Below are positions 1 to 7,545 of a stretch of 15,164 bases of DNA, one piece after another. A program made the translations under genes and the position numbers. Numbering within the stretch: the first letter of the stretch is position 1; each line of letters begins with the position of its first letter. This DNA is from Mycoplasmataceae bacterium (GTDB lineage Bacteria > Bacillota_I > Bacilli_A > Mycoplasmatales > Metamycoplasmataceae), in the NCBI GenBank assembly GCA_017511585.1, contig JAFWJI010000090.1, forward strand, positions 1-15,164, in the 5' to 3' direction. A model generated the notes under the pieces. It saw nothing but the letters and a program-made list of their open reading frames with translations. It searched no databases and was not told where the DNA came from.

Positions 1-708
1 ACAATTCAAATATTATTAAAAAATAATAATTTATCTAAACTAATAAATATCATTTGAGGACCTTATAAAATATTGAAAAATGATTTTTTAATTAAAAAAG
101 ATCAAAATCTTTCTCTAAATTTCCAAAATTCAATAACTATAAAAGGGGAAGAAATCAAAAAGAATTTTTCTACATTAAAATTTAGTCCAGTAAATTTATT
201 GCAAGGATTTTGAAACCAAAATATCATGAAAATAGAGCAATCAAGTGATCAAATATTTGAAAGAAATTCAATTTTTATAAAATCACTTCAAAATTTACCA
301 ATAACAGAAAATTCAAAATCAAATTTCGATTCTTTTATCAATGATCAATATTTACAAATAAATCAAAATACATATTATGATGAAAATAAAAAAGAAACAA
401 TAAAAGGATTTGGGAAAAATTCTAATTCTGGTTATATAGTTCCTTTTGAATTTTCTGGAATGTTTTATCCTATTTTAGAAATAGATATAAATAATTGTTA
501 TTTTAAAATTTCTTGGGAACAAAATTTTGATAAACCATATTTTAAAAAAAATGAAGGAATAAACAAAATATTTATTAAAAATTCATCAGTTAAAGATGAA
601 GATAATGACTGAATTGAAATTAATAACGAATTAATAGAACAATCTAAAGAATATAATTTTACATTTAATGAATTCAAAGAATGACTTATATCAAAAAACA
701 AAAAATAA
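1..708 (+). CDS. Hypothetical protein, C-terminal part (probable surface or lipoprotein family)
   Basis: The reading frame is open from the first base to TAA at 706-708, giving at least 235 residues; the start lies before the window. Four TGA codons (58, 211, 610, 682) are read as Trp, and one TGG occurs at 514. I do not recognise the protein. It is rich in Asn, Lys, Ile and Phe, with no obvious membrane segment in the visible part, which fits the extracellular domain of a mycoplasma surface protein. A block with Phe-Lys-x-Ser-Trp near 502-516 followed by Ile-Lys-x-Ser-Ser loosely resembles blocks in the next two genes, so it may be a divergent paralogue of them. It ends only 5 bases before the next start, so the two are probably co-transcribed. 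That it is coding is likely; its function is unknown. Confidence 0.7.
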
Positions 709-713
709 GAAAT

Positions 714-1103
714 ATGAACACTAAATATTTGCAAAGCAATTTCTCGCTTTTGACAACGATCTTTATAGCTACATCTTGTTCAAACGTCAAAAATATAGAA
801 AATAATAATTCTGATAAACCGATAATAAATGAAGAAATTAATGAAAATAATTTTTTTCCGATCCTATATAAAGAAGATTATTATGAGTATATCCAATTTA
901 ATAAAAATGCAAAACCAGTTATTGGAGATAAATTTATAATGAAAGTTATCGAAGATGTAGTATCTAGAGTTGCCTCATCAAAAGGAATAATTGAATTTTC
1001 AGTTATAAAATATTCTGATTCTATAGTAGATTTTAATTTTAAATGAAGTTATTTAGATATTGTTTTATATAAAACTTATTCCTTTGAAATAAAAATATCT
1101 TAA
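714..1103 (+). CDS. Short putative lipoprotein (129 aa)
   Basis: The N-terminus carries a short hydrophobic stretch ending in Ala-Thr-Ser-Cys, with Cys22 as the probable lipidated residue after signal peptidase II cleavage. An Asn/Glu-rich linker follows, the usual layout of mycoplasma surface lipoproteins. The ATG at 714 is preferred because the resulting start (M-N-T-K-Y-L) lines up with the start of the lipoprotein downstream. An in-frame ATG at 681 would overlap the previous gene and add a basic segment, and it cannot be excluded. TGA at 1044 is read as Trp, and the true stop is TAA at 1101. The mature part is only about 107 residues, much shorter than its neighbour, and ends just after a block (near 1032-1100) that resembles a mid-protein block of the next lipoprotein. 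It may therefore be a truncated paralogue. No strong ribosome binding site is seen. The ligand or role is unknown. Confidence 0.7.
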
Positions 1104-1133
1104 AAAATAAACACCGGTTCTGGTGTTTATTTT
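1104..1133. terminator. Perfect 12-bp hairpin, probable terminator
   Basis: The arms 1104-1115 and 1122-1133 pair perfectly over 12 bp, including a CACC/GGTG core, around the 6-base loop GGTTCT. The hairpin starts directly at the stop codon of the short lipoprotein gene. The T-rich 3' arm runs into A residues on the + strand, whereas on the - strand the arm ends in a longer T run, so it could act in both directions. It lies only 23 bases before the next start codon, so attenuation or partial readthrough is also possible. Confidence 0.75.
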
Positions 1134-1145
1134 AAAAAAGAAAAT

Positions 1146-1151
1146 AAGGAG
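1146..1151 (+). promoter_or_regulatory. Shine-Dalgarno AAGGAG deciding a TTG start
   Basis: AAGGAG lies 5 bases before TTG at 1157. This is the best ribosome binding site in the lipoprotein region and is the main reason for choosing TTG as the start. Confidence 0.8.
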
Positions 1152-1156
1152 AAAAT

Positions 1157-2497
1157 TTGATTAAAAATAAATATTTAAATTTAATGATTTTGGGTTTAAT
1201 TACAATACCTACAACTATTGCAACAACATCATGTAATAAACAAAAAATAATTACTAATGATCAAGCAACAAAACCTAATAATAATGAAAATATAAAAGAT
1301 GAAATAAAAGAAGAAATAAAAGATGAAAATATCAATAATGATTCAAATCAAAACGAAGAAAATAATGAAAATGAAAATCTAATTCCAATAAATATAGAAA
1401 AAATTCAAATAAATTGGATTGAGGGCTTTAAAGAAAAAGAAAAAACTTTTTTAGAAACAACTAAAGATTTTGTTTTTCAAATAGGAGATATTATTTTTGA
1501 TGATGAAAAATATCAAATGAAATATTTAGGAGATTATAAAAATACACCGAGCTATTCTCTATATATAAAAAGTATTAAAAAATACTATATTAATTCAATA
1601 GAAGCAAAATATGATTTATTACAAAAATATTTTTCCAAAAACAAAATTCAGAAATTAATAAGTGACAAAACTATTGAAGAATTTGAAAAAAATATGGTTG
1701 TAAAATATGAAATAAAAGATGATAATTTTTTTGTACCAATTGATACCAGTGATGAATCATTAACATTTGATAAAAACGAAATTCTTAATTTTAAATCATC
1801 TTGAGGAGTAGCAAATTCGCAGAAAAAAGATATTAACTTTAATATAAAAATTAGTTCAACAAAAATAAGAGAAATATTATTTGGAGCATATGAACAAAAT
1901 TTAGATAATTTTTTTATTAAAAATATTGAAGCAACCGATTTATATTTACTACCAAAAATATTAGTAATAAATGAACCAATTAATTATTTTGATTTTAATG
2001 TTAATGTTTTAAAAAATAATTTAAATGATAAAACAATTGATCTAACTAATGATGAAAAAAGCATTTTAAATGTTGAAATACCTGGAAAAAATAATACTAA
2101 TTATAAATTATGAGCAGGAAAAATAAATAATCAAATAGTAAATGGAAAAATTGTTGATAGTAAATATGAAAACGGATTATCTAATACAATTATTCAAATG
2201 TTAAATTCTAATAGTAAAGAATATGAAAATGTAATTAATAGAATAAATTTATCTAGTCAAAAAGATGTCGAAGAATATGTAAATGAAATATTTACAAAAG
2301 GGAAAAGAATCAAAATAAATAAAAATATAAATTTTATAGATAATAAAAATGATTTGTTATCTTTAAATTTTAATAGTTCAATAAAAGCAGGAGCTAATGC
2401 AGCTAATTTACTAGGTGATCGTACAACGGCTTGTTTATACCAAATTTCATCAATTCTAAAAATGAAATTGAATTTTGAAGAATATAAAAAATTTTAA
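1157..2497 (+). CDS. Putative surface lipoprotein (446 aa)
   Basis: The start is TTG, with AAGGAG 5 bases upstream. Residues 1-26 form a lipoprotein signal: Lys3 and Lys5, a hydrophobic core, then Thr-Thr-Ser-Cys with Cys26 as the probable lipid anchor. Residues 27-75 are a low-complexity linker of Asn, Glu, Lys and Asp that contains a short tandem repeat. The rest is a large Lys/Asn/Ile-rich domain expected outside the cell. TGA codons at 1802 and 2111 are Trp; if they are taken as stops the gene falls into false pieces. The stop is TAA at 2495. I do not recognise a named family. Codon use and composition match the rest of the window, so there is no sign of recent transfer. Its neighbours suggest a tandem lipoprotein cluster. 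A role in host contact, immune variation or nutrient capture is inference only. Confidence 0.85.
1292..1327 (+). repeat. Three tandem 12-bp units in the lipoprotein linker
   Basis: Units 1292-1303, 1304-1315 and 1316-1327 are nearly identical (ATAAAAGATGAA, with one base changed in the middle unit) and encode Ile-Lys-Asp/Glu-Glu three times. The unit is a multiple of three, so gain or loss by slippage would change linker length without shifting the frame. Confidence 0.75.
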
Positions 2498-2511
2498 TCA
2501 TTACATTAAAA
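2492..2511. terminator. Weak AT-only hairpin between convergent genes
   Basis: TTTTAAT (2492-2498) pairs with ATTAAAA (2505-2511) around the 6-base loop CATTAC. The two convergent genes are separated by only 16 bases, and this small hairpin spans the gap and the lipoprotein stop codon. It could serve both transcripts, but a 7-bp A-T stem is weak and could be chance in such AT-rich DNA. Confidence 0.3.
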
Positions 2512-2513
2512 AA

Positions 2514-3308
2514 TTAAGTAATATAATTTTTCATTAAATTTCTAATAGATCCAAATTTTTCAATTGCCTTTTCTTTTGAAATGTTTAAAACTATTTTACC
2601 ATCATATAAAACTACGATTCTTTTAGCAAAAAAATTAATTTCATCAACATCATGAGAAACTACTACTATTGTTATATTATTCTTGTTTGCATAATTTAAT
2701 ATAAACTCTTCAATTTGATTTTTGATCAAAAAATCTAAACCTGTTGAAAATTCATCTAAAAAGATAATTTTTGGTTTATTAATTAAAGATAATAAAACAT
2801 TTAAACGTTGTTTTTGGCCTCCTGATAATTTTGAAGATTTAGTATTAATATAATTTCTTATTTTAAAAGCATCAATTAAGTTGTCTATTTCTTCTTTGGT
2901 AATATTTAATTTATATAAATCAATAAAAAAATTGATTATATCCAAAGGTGTCAAACTTGAAGGTAAATCAATTGATTGAAACTGAATTCCTATTTGTTTA
3001 TTTAATTCTGTTGAATCAAAAAAATATTCTATAGAGCCACCACTAGGTTCTAATAAACCAGAAATTGTTTCTATAAGAACTGTTTTTCCTGCACCATTTG
3101 AACCCAATAAACATAAATGTTCACCTTTTTTTATATTGAAATTAACATCTTTTAATACTTCTTTTTTACCAAATTTTTTCTGCAAATTTTTAATAGAAAT
3201 TAATTTATGTAAATCATCATTAGAATCTTCTTCAATAAAATTTTCTAATTCTATTTTTGATTTTGGATTTATTGGTTCATTTTTATTTTTTTTCAATTTA
3301 AATTTCAT
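2514..3308 (-). CDS. ABC transporter ATP-binding protein (ABC-2 exporter type)
   Basis: This 264-residue cytoplasmic ATPase would power the permease encoded just upstream. Visible motifs in order are Walker A (GSNGAGKT, 69-76), the Q-loop near Gln111, the signature LSGGQ (161-165), Walker B (IIFLDE, 181-186), the D-loop (STGLD, 188-192) and the switch His219, so it looks catalytically intact. The first 30 or so residues, before the nucleotide-binding domain, are a Lys- then Glu/Asp-rich extension not usual in this family. ATG at 3308 is chosen because AAAGGT lies 8 bases upstream. A TTG at 3314 is adjacent to the permease stop but too close to that site. The family includes drug, peptide and polysaccharide exporters; the substrate cannot be told from sequence. 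Confidence 0.93.
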   Translation of the reverse strand: MKFKLKKNKNEPINPKSKIELENFIEEDSNDDLHKLISIKNLQKKFGKKEVLKDVNFNIKKGEHLCLLGSNGAGKTVLIETISGLLEPSGGSIEYFFDSTELNKQIGIQFQSIDLPSSLTPLDIINFFIDLYKLNITKEEIDNLIDAFKIRNYINTKSSKLSGGQKQRLNVLLSLINKPKIIFLDEFSTGLDFLIKNQIEEFILNYANKNNITIVVVSHDVDEINFFAKRIVVLYDGKIVLNISKEKAIEKFGSIRNLMKNYIT

Positions 3309-3314
3309 ATTCAA

Positions 3315-4193
3315 TTACCTTTCTACTCAACTAAATTTATAAAAAGATAATCCAATTGAAATACCCATAGTAAAGTAAGGAGCAAAAATATTTCAAATTT
3401 TATTAAAAGAACTAACTGCTTCTACTTCAATTATCTTTAATCCACCATAATAAGGTAATGCATATAATTTAAATGGTTTTAATATTTCTCAAATATTATC
3501 TGAAACAAAATAATAAATCGGAACTTCTAAACCATCAATATTTTGAGATAAGTAACTTCCTATTCCTCATGATTGTTCTAACATTAAAATCGGTCAATCA
3601 AATGGAACAATATAACCAATAAATACTAATCCAAAAACTTGTCTTATTGTTGAAAAAGGAGAAATCAAACCAGATGTAAATAAAGATATAAAAATCAAAA
3701 TAAAAGAAACTGCAGAAGCAACCATTGATGTTTTAAAATAAACACCTATTAAAATAGAAATAAAAATAGAAATTAATGACAAAATCAAACAAGCATAAAT
3801 TGAATTTAAAATTTGATGATTTTTCCAAGCTTCTTCAATACCAATAGAAAGTGAAAATAATGTAAAAATTAAAAATGAATAAATAATACAAATAATTGAA
3901 CAAATAAAAAAATAAATAAAAATCGAAAATAAAAAACCAAATGAAGTTATTTTTGCAACTCCAATTCTTTTTAAAATCAATGATTTTCTTAATTCAATAA
4001 TTAAATTAGGAATTATCATTAAAGTTGTTGACATAATCCCAATTGTTGCAATAATCGGTAATGAAGCAATAAATTGTTGTGATCCAATTATAAAATATAA
4101 AATACCAAAAAATAACGGCAATCCTAACAAACAAATTATTCCTACAAAACTTTTTAAAAAATACTTGTTCAGCAATTTTAATATAGCTCACAT
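3315..4193 (-). CDS. ABC-2 type exporter permease
   Basis: This 292-residue membrane protein is the partner of the following ATPase gene. Hydrophobic segments lie near residues 17-37, 43-63, 85-113, 132-152, 155-176, 183-199 and 269-287, so about six or seven membrane spans. The segment at 65-80 (hydrophobic, Glu67, Arg69-Lys70, then Leu-Lys-Arg) resembles the coupling-helix region of ABC-2 permeases. Trp occurs both as TGG (residue 123) and as TGA. The start is ATG at 4193; an internal TTG would skip the first residues. No Shine-Dalgarno is visible before the ATG, and a -10-like box lies just upstream, which suggests a leaderless mRNA. The stop TAA at 3315 is immediately followed by the ATPase gene, so the pair is co-transcribed. 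Substrate unknown. Confidence 0.88.
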
Positions 4194-4201
4194 AACTATA
4201 A

Positions 4202-4209
4202 ATTTTATA
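4202..4209 (-). promoter_or_regulatory. Candidate -10 box for the ABC exporter operon
   Basis: TATAAAAT on the - strand contains TAAAAT, a match to the bacterial TANAAT -10 pattern. Its 3' end is 8 bases before the permease ATG, so transcription would begin at or next to the start codon. It lies directly after the ribosomal-operon terminator. No clear -35 was found, and AT-rich DNA gives frequent chance matches. Confidence 0.4.
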
Positions 4210-4210
4210 T

Positions 4211-4242
4211 AAAAAATCCAAAAAATAATTTTTGGATTTTTT
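4211..4242 (-). terminator. Intrinsic terminator of the ribosomal operon
   Basis: The arms 4211-4224 and 4229-4242 form a perfect 14-bp stem with a 4-base loop. The stem contains a TCC/GGA core, and on the - strand the 3' arm ends in a run of six T. It lies 22 bases after the rplQ stop, where the S10-spc-alpha transcript is expected to end. Confidence 0.88.
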
Positions 4243-4264
4243 TTATTTTTTAAATCAATTAATT

Positions 4265-4627
4265 TTAAACTAATTCTAAAATTGCCATTTTAGTTGAATC
4301 ACCTTGTCTTGCAGGTAATTTTATAATTCTTGTATAACCACCTTGACGTTCTTTATATTTAGGTGCAATAGTATCAAATAGATATTTATCAATTGAAACA
4401 TTATTTTTTGTTTTTACTGGTCTTAAAAAAGCAACAACTTCTCTTCTTGAAGCAAGAGTACCTTTTTTACCTTTAGTAATCATTTTTTCAACAAATCTTC
4501 TAACTTCTTTTGCTCTTGTTTGAGTTGTTGTTATTCTCCCGTACAAAATAACATCAGTAGTTAAAGAACGTATAACTCCTTTTCTTCAAGAAGTATTTCT
4601 TCTAAAAAGTTGATGTGGATTAGCCAT
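4265..4627 (-). CDS. rplQ: 50S ribosomal protein L17
   Basis: This 120-residue protein matches L17 throughout: the N-terminus M-A-N-P-H-Q-L-F-R-R, the region TTTQTRAKEVRRF, and a C-terminus ending in Ala-Ile-Leu-Glu-Leu-Val. L17 binds 23S rRNA near the exit tunnel side of the large subunit. The start ATG shares a base with the rpoA stop (TAATG), and a GAGGTGAT ribosome binding site lies inside the last rpoA codons. Trp14 is encoded by TGA; treating it as a stop would wrongly begin the gene at an internal TTG. It is the last gene of the cluster, followed by the terminator. Confidence 0.98.
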
Positions 4628-5631
4628 TATTCATCACCTCTTTCAATTTCTATACCATGTGATTTTAATTTATCTATAATTTCATTAACTGATTTTTCAC
4701 CAAGAGAATTAATATTTTGTAAATCAGAATAAGTTAATTCTTTTAATTGACTAACTGTTGTAATACCTGCTTTTTTAAGAGCATTATCTGAACGAACTGT
4801 TAATTGTAATTCATTTATTGTCATTGATGAAAAACGATCTTCTGTTTTTTTAGCAATATCATCAACAAACATTGCATCAATTTCTTCTTGATTTAAATCT
4901 ACATTAGCAATTATATTTAAATGAGCAATAATAACTTTTGCAGCTTGTGCTAATGCATCCTTAGCTTCGATTGTTCCATTTGTTTCAATTTCTAACTCTA
5001 ATTTTTCTTGAACATAATATGAAGATGAATTAAGTTCTTCAACATAATATGCAACTCTTCTAATAGGAGAAAAATTAGAATCACAAGCTAATAAAACACC
5101 ATCAATTTTAGAATCAATATTTGATTTGTTATCTTTAATAAATAAATTATTTTTTTCTTCATCTGAATATCCATAATCAACTCTTATGAATAAATCAAAT
5201 TCTAATGCGTTTTTTGAAGATAATGTTGTAATAGGAGTAGATAAATCACCAACTATTTCTAATCCTAAAGGTAAAACAAGATCTTTGTATGTAACAACAC
5301 CTTCTTTTGAAGATTTAAAAGATATTTTTAAAATTGTATCTTCGCCAAATACATTTTCATTATATTTAAACGGAATTTTTGATAGTTTTGCAATTAAAGT
5401 TAAAACATCAACATCTGTATTTGGAATAGCACTATATTGATGTCTAATATTTGCAATCTTAATAGCAAATGGAGCAACACCATAAATTGATGATAATAAA
5501 ACACGTCTTAAAGAATTTCCTAATGTGTTCGCCATCCCTCTTTCTAAAGGTTGGATAATAAAAGAATTATTGAATTCATTAATTTTTTTGTATTCAATTT
5601 CATTATATTTTAATTTCACAAATTTAGCCAT
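4627..5631 (-). CDS. rpoA: RNA polymerase subunit alpha
   Basis: The alpha subunit (334 aa) dimerises to seed core RNA polymerase assembly, and its C-terminal domain contacts promoter DNA and regulators. The N-terminal domain shows the conserved TLGNSLRRVLLSS block (36-48). The C-terminal domain starts near residue 269 and includes VRSDNALKKAGI (279-290), where Arg280 corresponds to the DNA-contacting Arg of E. coli alpha, and a helix-hairpin-helix with SLGEKSV (309-315). The length is slightly above the common 310-330. The start ATG is supported by AAGGAG at 5642-5647, which sits in the last Arg codons of rpsK. It overlaps rplQ by one base at the 3' end. No Trp codons. Confidence 0.98.
   Translation of the reverse strand: MAKFVKLKYNEIEYKKINEFNNSFIIQPLERGMANTLGNSLRRVLLSSIYGVAPFAIKIANIRHQYSAIPNTDVDVLTLIAKLSKIPFKYNENVFGEDTILKISFKSSKEGVVTYKDLVLPLGLEIVGDLSTPITTLSSKNALEFDLFIRVDYGYSDEEKNNLFIKDNKSNIDSKIDGVLLACDSNFSPIRRVAYYVEELNSSSYYVQEKLELEIETNGTIEAKDALAQAAKVIIAHLNIIANVDLNQEEIDAMFVDDIAKKTEDRFSSMTINELQLTVRSDNALKKAGITTVSQLKELTYSDLQNINSLGEKSVNEIIDKLKSHGIEIERGDE
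4633..4640 (-). promoter_or_regulatory. Shine-Dalgarno of rplQ within rpoA
   Basis: GAGGTGAT, a long match to the anti-Shine-Dalgarno, is formed by the Arg-Gly-Asp codons near the rpoA end and precedes the TAATG overlap. Confidence 0.8.
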
Positions 5632-5637
5632 TATTCT

Positions 5638-6024
5638 TTATCTCCTTCTTTGTCTTTTTAAAACTCTTTTTGGTGGTCTTGTTCCATTATGTGGGATTGG
5701 TGTTACATCTTCAACAGTTTTAATTGTAATACCAGAAACTTCGATTTGTTTTCTAGCTGACTCTTTACCTGGACCTATTCCTTTTAGCTTAACATCAACT
5801 TCTTTTAATCCTGATTTTTTTGCTTCTTCAGCTGCTGCTGCAGCGGCCAATCCTGCTGCATAAGGTGTTTTTTTCTTTGTTCCTTTATATCCAATAGCTC
5901 CTGATGATGATCAAGCAAATACATTACCATTTAAATCAGTAAATGTAACAATTGTATTTTGATGTGTAGAATGGATATGAGCAATACCAGAAACAATAAC
6001 TCTTTTCTTAGATTTTTTAGCCAT
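5638..6024 (-). CDS. rpsK: 30S ribosomal protein S11
   Basis: A 128-residue S11 that binds 16S rRNA in the platform, next to the mRNA exit path. Recognisable blocks are [11 protein letters not shown] near the N-terminus, the Gly-rich [23 protein letters not shown] and the C-terminal [11 protein letters not shown]. Trp38 is TGA-encoded, so the full gene begins at ATG 6024, not at internal codons. The middle contains a run of six Ala codons rich in G and C, unusual here. The C-terminus (K-R-Q-R-R-R) is very basic, and its AGA/AGG codons double as the rpoA ribosome binding site. Confidence 0.98.
5642..5647 (-). promoter_or_regulatory. Shine-Dalgarno of rpoA within rpsK
   Basis: AAGGAG is formed by the final Arg codons of rpsK, 10 bases before the rpoA ATG. 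It supports that start. Confidence 0.8.
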
Positions 6025-6052
6025 TTTTCTATCTCTACTTTCTATTTTTTAA

Positions 6053-6418
6053 CTATTTTTTCTTACCTGCAATGCTATTTCTAGGACCTTTTCTAGTTCT
6101 AGCATTTGATTTTGTAGATTGTCCTCTAACTGGCAACCCTTTTCTATGTCTTATCCCACGATAATTTTTTATTTCCATCAATCTTTTAATGTTTATACCA
6201 ATTTCTCTTCTTAAATCACCCTCTGTTGTATATTTAACAGCTTCTTTTCTTATTGCAGATAATTGGTCTTCTGTTAAATCAGAAACTTTTATATTTTCAT
6301 CTACTTTAGCATCTTTTAATATTTTTGAAGCCAAACTTTTCCCTATTCCATATATATATGTTAATGAGATAACAACACGTTTATTATTTGGAATTTCAAT
6401 ATTTAAAACTCTAGCCAT
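6053..6418 (-). CDS. rpsM: 30S ribosomal protein S13
   Basis: S13 (121 aa) sits in the head of the small subunit and contacts the P-site tRNA and S19. The conserved N-terminus ([18 protein letters not shown]), the IYGIGKSLA segment and the basic C-terminal tail [19 protein letters not shown] are all present. The start ATG lies 3 bases after the rpmJ stop, with an AAGGA site in the rpmJ end. The stop is TAG at 6053. The 28-base gap to rpsK contains only a weak AGAGAT-like site. Nothing odd in length or content. Confidence 0.98.
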   Translation of the reverse strand: MARVLNIEIPNNKRVVISLTYIYGIGKSLASKILKDAKVDENIKVSDLTEDQLSAIRKEAVKYTTEGDLRREIGINIKRLMEIKNYRGIRHRKGLPVRGQSTKSNARTRKGPRNSIAGKKK

Positions 6419-6421
6419 TAA

Positions 6422-6535
6422 CTATCCTTGTCTTTGTTTGTGCTTTGGATTAATACAAATAGCACGAACAATCCCTTTTCTTTTTATTATTTTACAGTCT
6501 TTACACATAACTTTGACTGAAGCTCTAACTTTCAC
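6422..6535 (-). CDS. rpmJ: 50S ribosomal protein L36, zinc-binding form, GTG start
   Basis: A 37-residue protein that fits L36 from end to end: [13 protein letters not shown] at the start and [10 protein letters not shown] at the end. Cys11, Cys14, Cys27 and His32 form the zinc ribbon of the Zn-binding form of L36. The start is GTG at 6535, placed by the exact family N-terminus and by AAAGGAGT at 6541-6548, 5 bases upstream. That site begins within the infA stop codon, so translation is probably coupled to infA. Confidence 0.96.
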   Translation of the reverse strand: MKVRASVKVMCKDCKIIKRKGIVRAICINPKHKQRQG

Positions 6536-6540
6536 TTTTT

Positions 6541-6548
6541 ACTCCTTT
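6541..6548 (-). promoter_or_regulatory. Shine-Dalgarno of rpmJ overlapping the infA stop
   Basis: AAAGGAGT on the - strand shares two bases with the infA TAA and lies 5 bases from the GTG start of rpmJ. It decides the non-ATG start. Confidence 0.85.
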
Positions 6549-6762
6549 ATTTATGTCTAAATACAATTCGACCTTGAGATAAATCATAAGGAGATATTTC
6601 AACATCAACTATATCTCCAGGTAAAATTCTGATTGAATGTAAATTAATTTTTCCACTCACTGTAGCTTTAATTACCATTTTATTTTCTAATTCAACTTGA
6701 TATTCTCTTGTTGAAAAAGATTTAGTTACTTTTCCAACCATTTTAATTGCATCTTTTGCCAT
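6547..6762 (-). CDS. infA: Translation initiation factor IF-1
   Basis: IF-1 (71 aa, the usual length) is a single OB-fold protein that occupies the A site during initiation. Family features are the [16 protein letters not shown] strand region, [13 protein letters not shown] and the C-terminal [15 protein letters not shown]. It sits between map and rpmJ, as in other Firmicutes and mollicutes. No Shine-Dalgarno is visible in the 41-base gap from map to the ATG at 6762, one of the longest gaps in this cluster. An internal AT-rich promoter or SD-independent initiation is therefore possible. Confidence 0.98.
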   Translation of the reverse strand: MAKDAIKMVGKVTKSFSTREYQVELENKMVIKATVSGKINLHSIRILPGDIVDVEISPYDLSQGRIVFRHK

Positions 6763-6803
6763 TAATATTTAATATTTTCTTAGTTCTTTTTTTAAATTAT
6801 TTT

Positions 6804-7544
6804 CTATGTAAGAACTATTCCTTTCCCATTTTTTATTAAAACTGTTTCTTCATGATGTGAAGATTTCATATTAGATCGAGCAACTACTGTTCAACCATCT
6901 TTTAATATTTTAATTTTATTTGATTTTTGTAAAATCATTGGTTCAATACAAATTACCATTCCATCTTTTAAAAATTCTCCGGTGCCAGGAGTTCCTTCGT
7001 TAAAAACATATGGATCTTCATGTAATTTTTTACCAATTCCATGTCCACAAAACTCTTTGGGTGTATATAATTTTTGTTCCTTGATATATTTTCCTATAGC
7101 ATAAGAAATATCACCAATTCTTGCGCCAATTTTAATTGCTTTCAATCCTTCTAAAAAAGCATTTTTAGCAACTTCAATCAACATTTTATTTTCTTCTGTT
7201 TCTGTTCCTACTGAAATGGTAAAAGCACTATCTGAATGATATCCTTGATAAATAGCACCAACATCTATAGATAATAAATCACCATCTTTTAATATTCTGT
7301 TAGTAGGAATACCATGAATCAATTCTTCATTTACTGAAGCACAAATTGTTCCTTTGAAACCTTTGTAACCTAAAAATGAAGGTTCTGCTCCAGAATTTAT
7401 TATTTCATTATAAGCAATTGAATCTAAATCTTTTAATGAAACACCTGGTCTTACAGCTTGTCTAAGTTTTTCTTTAACACTAGCCAGGATTTTGCATGAT
7501 TTGGTAATTAATTCAATTTCTCTTTGTGACTTAATATGAATCAT
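6804..7544 (-). CDS. map: Methionine aminopeptidase, type I
   Basis: MetAP (246 aa) removes the initiator Met from new proteins. The catalytic set is complete: His77 (ELIHGIP), metal ligands Asp94 (SIDVG), Asp105 (HSDSAF), His168 (GHGIG), Glu201 (IEPM) and Glu232 (HEET). Trp218 is encoded by TGA at 6891-6893; without it the protein would lack the last 29 residues, including Glu232. The real stop is TAG at 6804. It lacks the N-terminal zinc-finger extension of type Ib enzymes. The ATG lies one base after the adk stop, with no Shine-Dalgarno in sight, so translation is probably coupled to adk. Confidence 0.97.
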
Positions 7545-7545
7545 T

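Noticed and set aside
681..713. ATG at 681 as the start of the short lipoprotein
   Set aside because: It overlaps the previous gene, has no ribosome binding site, and the 714 start aligns better with the neighbouring lipoprotein. Not fully excluded.
2198..2497. A separate short + strand gene
   Set aside because: It is the same frame as the lipoprotein starting at 1157, continuous once TGA at 1802 and 2111 is read as Trp.
3306..3314. TTG at 3314 as the ATPase start
   Set aside because: It is only two bases from the AAAGGT site, whereas ATG 3308 has a normal 8-base spacing.
4006..4221. 71-codon - strand frame overlapping the permease start
   Set aside because: It is out of frame with the permease, runs through the terminator hairpin and has no recognisable features.
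5525..5863. 112-codon + strand open frame opposite rpoA and rpsK
   Set aside because: It spans the junction of two certain genes on the other strand, without its own signals.
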